Of a DNA stretch of 64,000 nucleotides, positions 62,662 to 64,000 are shown piece after piece. Below the pieces are notes generated by a model. It did no database searches, was not told the origin of the DNA, and saw only the letters and a list, made by a program, of their open reading frames with translations. How positions within the stretch are numbered: position 1 is the stretch's first letter; each line of letters begins with the position of its first letter. The DNA comes from Bradyrhizobium symbiodeficiens (lineage in GTDB: Bacteria; Pseudomonadota; Alphaproteobacteria; Rhizobiales; Xanthobacteraceae): contig NZ_CP029427.2 in the NCBI RefSeq assembly GCF_002266465.3, positions 6,946,501-7,010,500 on the forward strand, read 5' to 3'. The translations under genes were made by a program, and so were the position numbers.

Positions 62662-64000
62662 ATGTCAGTTCAACAGACCGCAGCCGGGATCGTCAGCCCA
62701 TTCGATGGCCTAGACGTACCCTGGCTCCTGAGGATGCGCGCCGAAGTGCGGCGTGATCATCCATTCCTGATCTGGGCGCCGTTCGATGCGCCGGCGAGGC
62801 GCTGGAGCTATGGCGAGTTTCACGAGCGGGTCGGTGCGCTCGCGGCGGGGCTGGCACGGCGCGGCGTGAAGCCGGGCGAATATGTGCTCATTCATCTCGA
62901 CAATTGCATCGAGGCGCTGCTGGCCTGGTTTGCCTGCGTCGAGCTCGGGGCCATCGCAGTCACCACCAACACCCGCTCGGCGCCGGCCGAGATCGCGTAT
63001 TTTGCCGATCATTGCGGCGCGGTCGCCGCGATCACGCAGCCGGCCTATGCCGAGATCGTCGCGCAGAACTGCCGCAACATAGGCTGGATGGCGGTGACCT
63101 CGCATGATGCCGGCGCCGCGCCCGTGCACGGCGTCTCGCGCGGCGACAGTTTTGAATCCCTGTTCGCCGACAGTGCCGACCGCCCCAGGCGCGCGGCCGA
63201 TCCACTGGCGCCGTGCAGCGTGCAGTACACCTCGGGCACGACCTCGCGCCCCAAGGCCGTGCTGTGGACCCACGCCAACGCGCTGTGGGGCGCCAAGATC
63301 AACGCCGCGCACGAGGACCTCCATGGGAGCGACGTGCACCAGACCTATCTGCCGCTGTTCCACACCAACGCTCTCGCCTACTCCATGCTGGCGACGCTGT
63401 GGGTCGGCGGCTCCTGCGTGATCCAGCCACGCTTCTCCGCCAGCCGGTTCTGGGGCGTCGCGCGCGAGCACGGCGCGACCTGGACCTCGACGATTCCGTT
63501 CTGCATGAAGGCGCTGCTCGAGCAGGAGATCCCGAAAGACCACAGCTTCCGCCTGTGGGGCACCGCCATCAACGAGCCGCCGGCCTTCGCCGCCTTCGGG
63601 ATCAAGATGATCGGCTGGTGGGGCATGACCGAGACCATCACCCACGGCATCGTCGGCGAGGTCGACCAGCCCAACATACCCATGTCGATCGGCCGCGCCG
63701 CGCCGGAATATCAAATCCGCATCACCGACGACGATGGACGGCCGACCGAAATCGGCGACACCGGCAATCTCGCGATCAAGGGCATCCCCGGCCTGTCGCT
63801 GTTCGCCGAGTATCTGCACAACGAAAAAGCGACGCGCGAGAGCTTCGACGCGCACGGCTTCTTCCTCACCGGCGACCGCGTCGAGCGGCTTGCGAACGGC
63901 TTCATCAAATTCGGCGACCGTGCCAAGGACATGCTGAAGGTCGGCGGCGAGAACGTCGCGGCCTCCGAGATCGAGCAGGTGATCGCGGTGGTTCCGGGTG
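62662..64000 (+). CDS. AMP-dependent acyl-CoA synthetase/ligase (truncated by the window end)
   Basis: The first 446 codons are present; the frame is still open at base 64000. GGGGAGGAG precedes the ATG at 62662. ANL superfamily motifs: YTSGTTSRPKAVLWTHAN (P-loop), WWGMTETITHG (A5) and FLTGDRVERLANGFIKFGDR (A7/A8 hinge), then DMLKVGGENVAASEIE. The enzyme activates a carboxylic acid to its CoA thioester through an acyl-adenylate; the layout resembles crotonobetaine/carnitine-CoA ligase CaiC and medium-chain ligases. The substrate is inferred only to class level. Confidence 0.93.
   Translation, partial: MSVQQTAAGIVSPFDGLDVPWLLRMRAEVRRDHPFLIWAPFDAPARRWSYGEFHERVGALAAGLARRGVKPGEYVLIHLDNCIEALLAWFACVELGAIAVTTNTRSAPAEIAYFADHCGAVAAITQPAYAEIVAQNCRNIGWMAVTSHDAGAAPVHGVSRGDSFESLFADSADRPRRAADPLAPCSVQYTSGTTSRPKAVLWTHANALWGAKINAAHEDLHGSDVHQTYLPLFHTNALAYSMLATLWVGGSCVIQPRFSASRFWGVAREHGATWTSTIPFCMKALLEQEIPKDHSFRLWGTAINEPPAFAAFGIKMIGWWGMTETITHGIVGEVDQPNIPMSIGRAAPEYQIRITDDDGRPTEIGDTGNLAIKGIPGLSLFAEYLHNEKATRESFDAHGFFLTGDRVERLANGFIKFGDRAKDMLKVGGENVAASEIEQVIAVVPG

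Overview
The window reads as a chromosomal segment of a Bradyrhizobium-like alphaproteobacterium (Nitrobacteraceae). This is inferred from the high GC content, the RegSR/ActSR-type redox two-component pair, an intracellular polyhydroxybutyrate (PHB) depolymerase of the PhaZ type, abundant branched-chain-amino-acid-type ABC substrate-binding proteins, a DUF3551 protein, and several families of short dispersed palindromic repeats filling the intergenic gaps. No phage, IS element, CRISPR array or rRNA operon is visible. The segment is mostly housekeeping and metabolic genes with a few decayed loci.

Layout. 1-10.2 kb: mutS, a soluble triple-PAS chemotaxis receptor, a membrane protein, an OsmC-type protein, glnD and an alkylguanine-DNA methyltransferase. 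10.2-14 kb: a DUF1304 membrane protein, two tandem paralogous ABC substrate-binding proteins without permeases or ATPases, and a DUF1330 protein. 14-19 kb: a class A penicillin-binding protein, a YgjP-type metallopeptidase and phaZ. 19-23 kb: an ABC-2 exporter pair and the regS/regR redox pair. 23-28 kb: mmcB, convergent trehalose-synthase-like and alpha-glucosidase-like GH13 genes, and a metallo-beta-lactamase-fold hydrolase. 28-34.5 kb: an HxlR regulator with a divergent small gene, a frameshifted esterase, an MFS transporter remnant, a luciferase-like oxidoreductase, a cytochrome P450, and an SDR gene whose stop appears to have been lost by a one-base shift. 34.6-49 kb: an HWE-type kinase, three c-di-GMP genes, and between them a sigma-54 activator followed by a complete Liv-type ABC operon; then tRNA-Arg(CCG). 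49-52.5 kb: TspO, dinB, DUF1330, a 3-methyladenine glycosylase and small hypotheticals. 52.7-56 kb: an MBOAT acyltransferase with an SGNH-like partner, and a phosphoesterase. 56-64 kb: a cNMP-fold protein, a GNAT enzyme, a second-type UppS, a winged-helix regulator with a membrane protein, a trypsin-like protease, a TTT-type binding protein, a VOC protein and a truncated acyl-CoA ligase.

Most interesting signals. (1) A near-identical palindrome, ACTTTG-N5-CAAAGT, occurs twice: upstream of the membrane protein/winged-helix operon and directly over the start codon of the following UppS paralogue. This suggests a small regulon. (2) A long dyad and a correctly spaced -24/-12 element lie between the sigma-54 activator gene and the Liv-type ABC operon. 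(3) Single-base lesions break two genes (esterase and SDR), next to an MFS remnant with an in-frame stop. (4) Repeat hairpins sit inside two ABC operons. All functional statements rest on reading motifs by eye; no database search was possible.
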